From: JBEKYH01 sp049511115
GTDB lineage: Bacteria > Planctomycetota > Phycisphaerae > Tepidisphaerales > Tepidisphaeraceae
Assembly (NCBI GenBank): GCA_049511115.1
Contig: JBEKYH010000070.1
Location: forward strand, 1 to 14,348
DNA: 14,348 bases
Direction of reading: 5' to 3'
Part shown: piece after piece, positions 13,683 to 14,348 of the stretch
Layout of the letters: the number at the start of each line of letters is the position of its first letter
Position numbering within the stretch: position 1 is the first letter of the stretch
Translations under genes and position numbers: made by a program
Notes under the pieces: generated by a model
What the model was told of the DNA's origin: nothing
Seen by the model: only the letters and a program-made list of their open reading frames with translations
Databases searched by the model: none

Positions 13683-13699
13683 GGTCCGCGGCGCGGACC
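13683..13699 (+). repeat. GTAGGG-type hairpin (GGTCCGCG inverted repeat)
   Basis: GGTCCGCG and CGCGGACC flank one base, preceded by GTAGG as in the hairpins at 8741 and 8834, although the stem sequence differs. It lies in the divergent gap between the antitoxin and recR. Confidence 0.6.
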
Positions 13700-13713
13700 G
13701 CTTATGTATTTAA

Positions 13714-13748
13714 CCTCAGTCCTCAGTCCTCAGTCCTCGGCCCTCAGT
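13714..13748 (+). repeat. heptamer tandem repeat CCTCAGT x5
   Basis: Five units of CCTCAGT, the fourth changed to CCTCGGC, end 18 bases before the recR -10 box. A single CTCAGTCCTC string occurs at a similar place upstream of the membrane protein gene (about 4764-4773). Seven-base periodicity in a promoter region could vary by slippage. Confidence 0.75.
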
Positions 13749-13766
13749 CCTTTTCCCCCATGCCGC

Positions 13767-13772
13767 TATAAT
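13767..13772 (+). promoter_or_regulatory. recR -10 box, leaderless arrangement
   Basis: A perfect TATAAT ends six bases before the recR ATG (13779), placing the expected transcription start on the A of the ATG. No ribosome site or clear -35 is present. Confidence 0.6.
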
Positions 13773-13778
13773 GCCCCC

Positions 13779-14348
13779 ATGTCCAGCTATTCCCAAAGCA
13801 TCCAAACCCTAATGTCCGAACTCGGCCGCCTCCCCGGCATCGGCCCGCGGTCCGCCGAGCGGATCGCGTTTCATTTGCTCAAGCAAAAGCCCGCCGACGC
13901 GATGCGCCTCGCCGACGCGATCCGGGAGGTGAAGACGCGCATCAAGCATTGCGCGATCTGTTTTAACCTGACCGAACAGGACCCATGCCCGATCTGCGCC
14001 GATCAATCGCGCGACCAGGGCCTGGTCTGCGTGGTCGAGCAGCCCAAGGATTTGCTCGCCCTGGAATCCACCGGCCTTTATCGCGGCGTCTATCACGTCC
14101 TGCTCGGCCGCATCGCCCCGCTGGATGAAATGCACCCCAAGGACCTGACCATCGACGCCCTCCTGAAACGGCTGACCGACGGAAAGGTGCGCGAACTCCT
14201 CATGGGCACCAACCCCACCGTCGACGGCGACGGCACCGCCCTGCACATCCAGAGCCTCGTGGCCGAAAAGTTCCCGCAGGTGCAGGTGACGCGGCTGGCC
14301 CGCGGTCTCCCCGCGGGGAGCAGTATTGAGTACGCGAATAAAAGTATT
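13779..14348 (+). CDS. recR: RecR recombination protein, 3' end cut by window
   Basis: The first 190 codons of RecR, which with RecF/RecO loads RecA onto gapped DNA. A helix-hairpin-helix (LGRLPGIGPRSAERIAFHLL, about 15-34) is followed by a four-Cys zinc finger (C58, C61, C70, C73), then the Toprim domain with VCVVEQPKD (83-91) and MGTNPTVDGDGTA (142-154), and the terminal TRLARGLPAGSSIEYAN (171-187). RecR is about 200 residues long, so only about ten codons are missing beyond the edge. ATG 13779 is the only sensible start: the nearby ATGs at 13760 and 13771 are out of frame. Its usual partners dnaX and ybaB are not upstream; the toxin-antitoxin pair diverges from it. Confidence 0.96.
   Translation, partial: MSSYSQSIQTLMSELGRLPGIGPRSAERIAFHLLKQKPADAMRLADAIREVKTRIKHCAICFNLTEQDPCPICADQSRDQGLVCVVEQPKDLLALESTGLYRGVYHVLLGRIAPLDEMHPKDLTIDALLKRLTDGKVRELLMGTNPTVDGDGTALHIQSLVAEKFPQVQVTRLARGLPAGSSIEYANKSI

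Noticed and set aside
13714..13748. CRISPR-like array
   Set aside because: Units are seven bases without spacers: a simple tandem repeat.

Overview
The window is a GC-rich bacterial chromosome segment. My best guess is a planctomycete, perhaps Phycisphaerae-like: mraZ and rsmH sit in a thinned division cluster, palindromic hairpin repeats fill the gaps, several genes lack Shine-Dalgarno sites, and RecR has a planctomycete look. No rRNA, tRNA or decisive marker is present, so the assignment is tentative.

Layout. (1) 116-2802, minus strand: an operon of a TolC-type outer-membrane lipoprotein and a Tat-exported multicopper oxidase with a Met-rich tail, which suggests copper handling. (2) 3059-3649, plus: a RutE/HadB-type nitroreductase. 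(3) 3719-8725, plus: a reduced cell-division/cell-wall (dcw-like) region with an FtsQ-like protein, an unknown polytopic membrane protein, mraZ with its own promoter and twin operator-like boxes, about 530 non-coding bases full of hairpins, rsmH, a membrane-anchored LysM protein and a small FtsL-like protein. (4) 8726-8901: a convergent gap with GTAGGG hairpin repeats and a duplicated copy of the neighbouring gene's 3' end. (5) 8902-12960, minus: a polysaccharide-export group of Wzm-like permease, Wzt-like ATPase and a glycosyltransferase-sulfotransferase fusion. The Wzt gene carries two inverted copies of a palindromic repeat, translated in frame between its domains. (6) 12976-13589, minus: a Phd/VapC-type toxin-antitoxin pair directly upstream of the export genes. 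(7) 13779 to the window end, plus: recR, lacking only its last codons.

How the parts work together. The export group probably makes, sulfates and secretes a surface glycan. The mraZ-rsmH-LysM-FtsL-like series, with the FtsQ-like gene upstream, looks like a rearranged remnant of the classical division cluster. Its MraZ boxes lie just downstream of a plausible sigma-70 promoter, which suggests autoregulation. Perfect TATAAT boxes sit 6-9 bases before the recR and antitoxin start codons, which suggests leaderless mRNAs.

The most novel-looking items are the repeat pair inside wzt, the structured spacer between mraZ and rsmH, the FtsQ/FtsL-like proteins, and the glycosyltransferase-sulfotransferase fusion with a duplicated tail.
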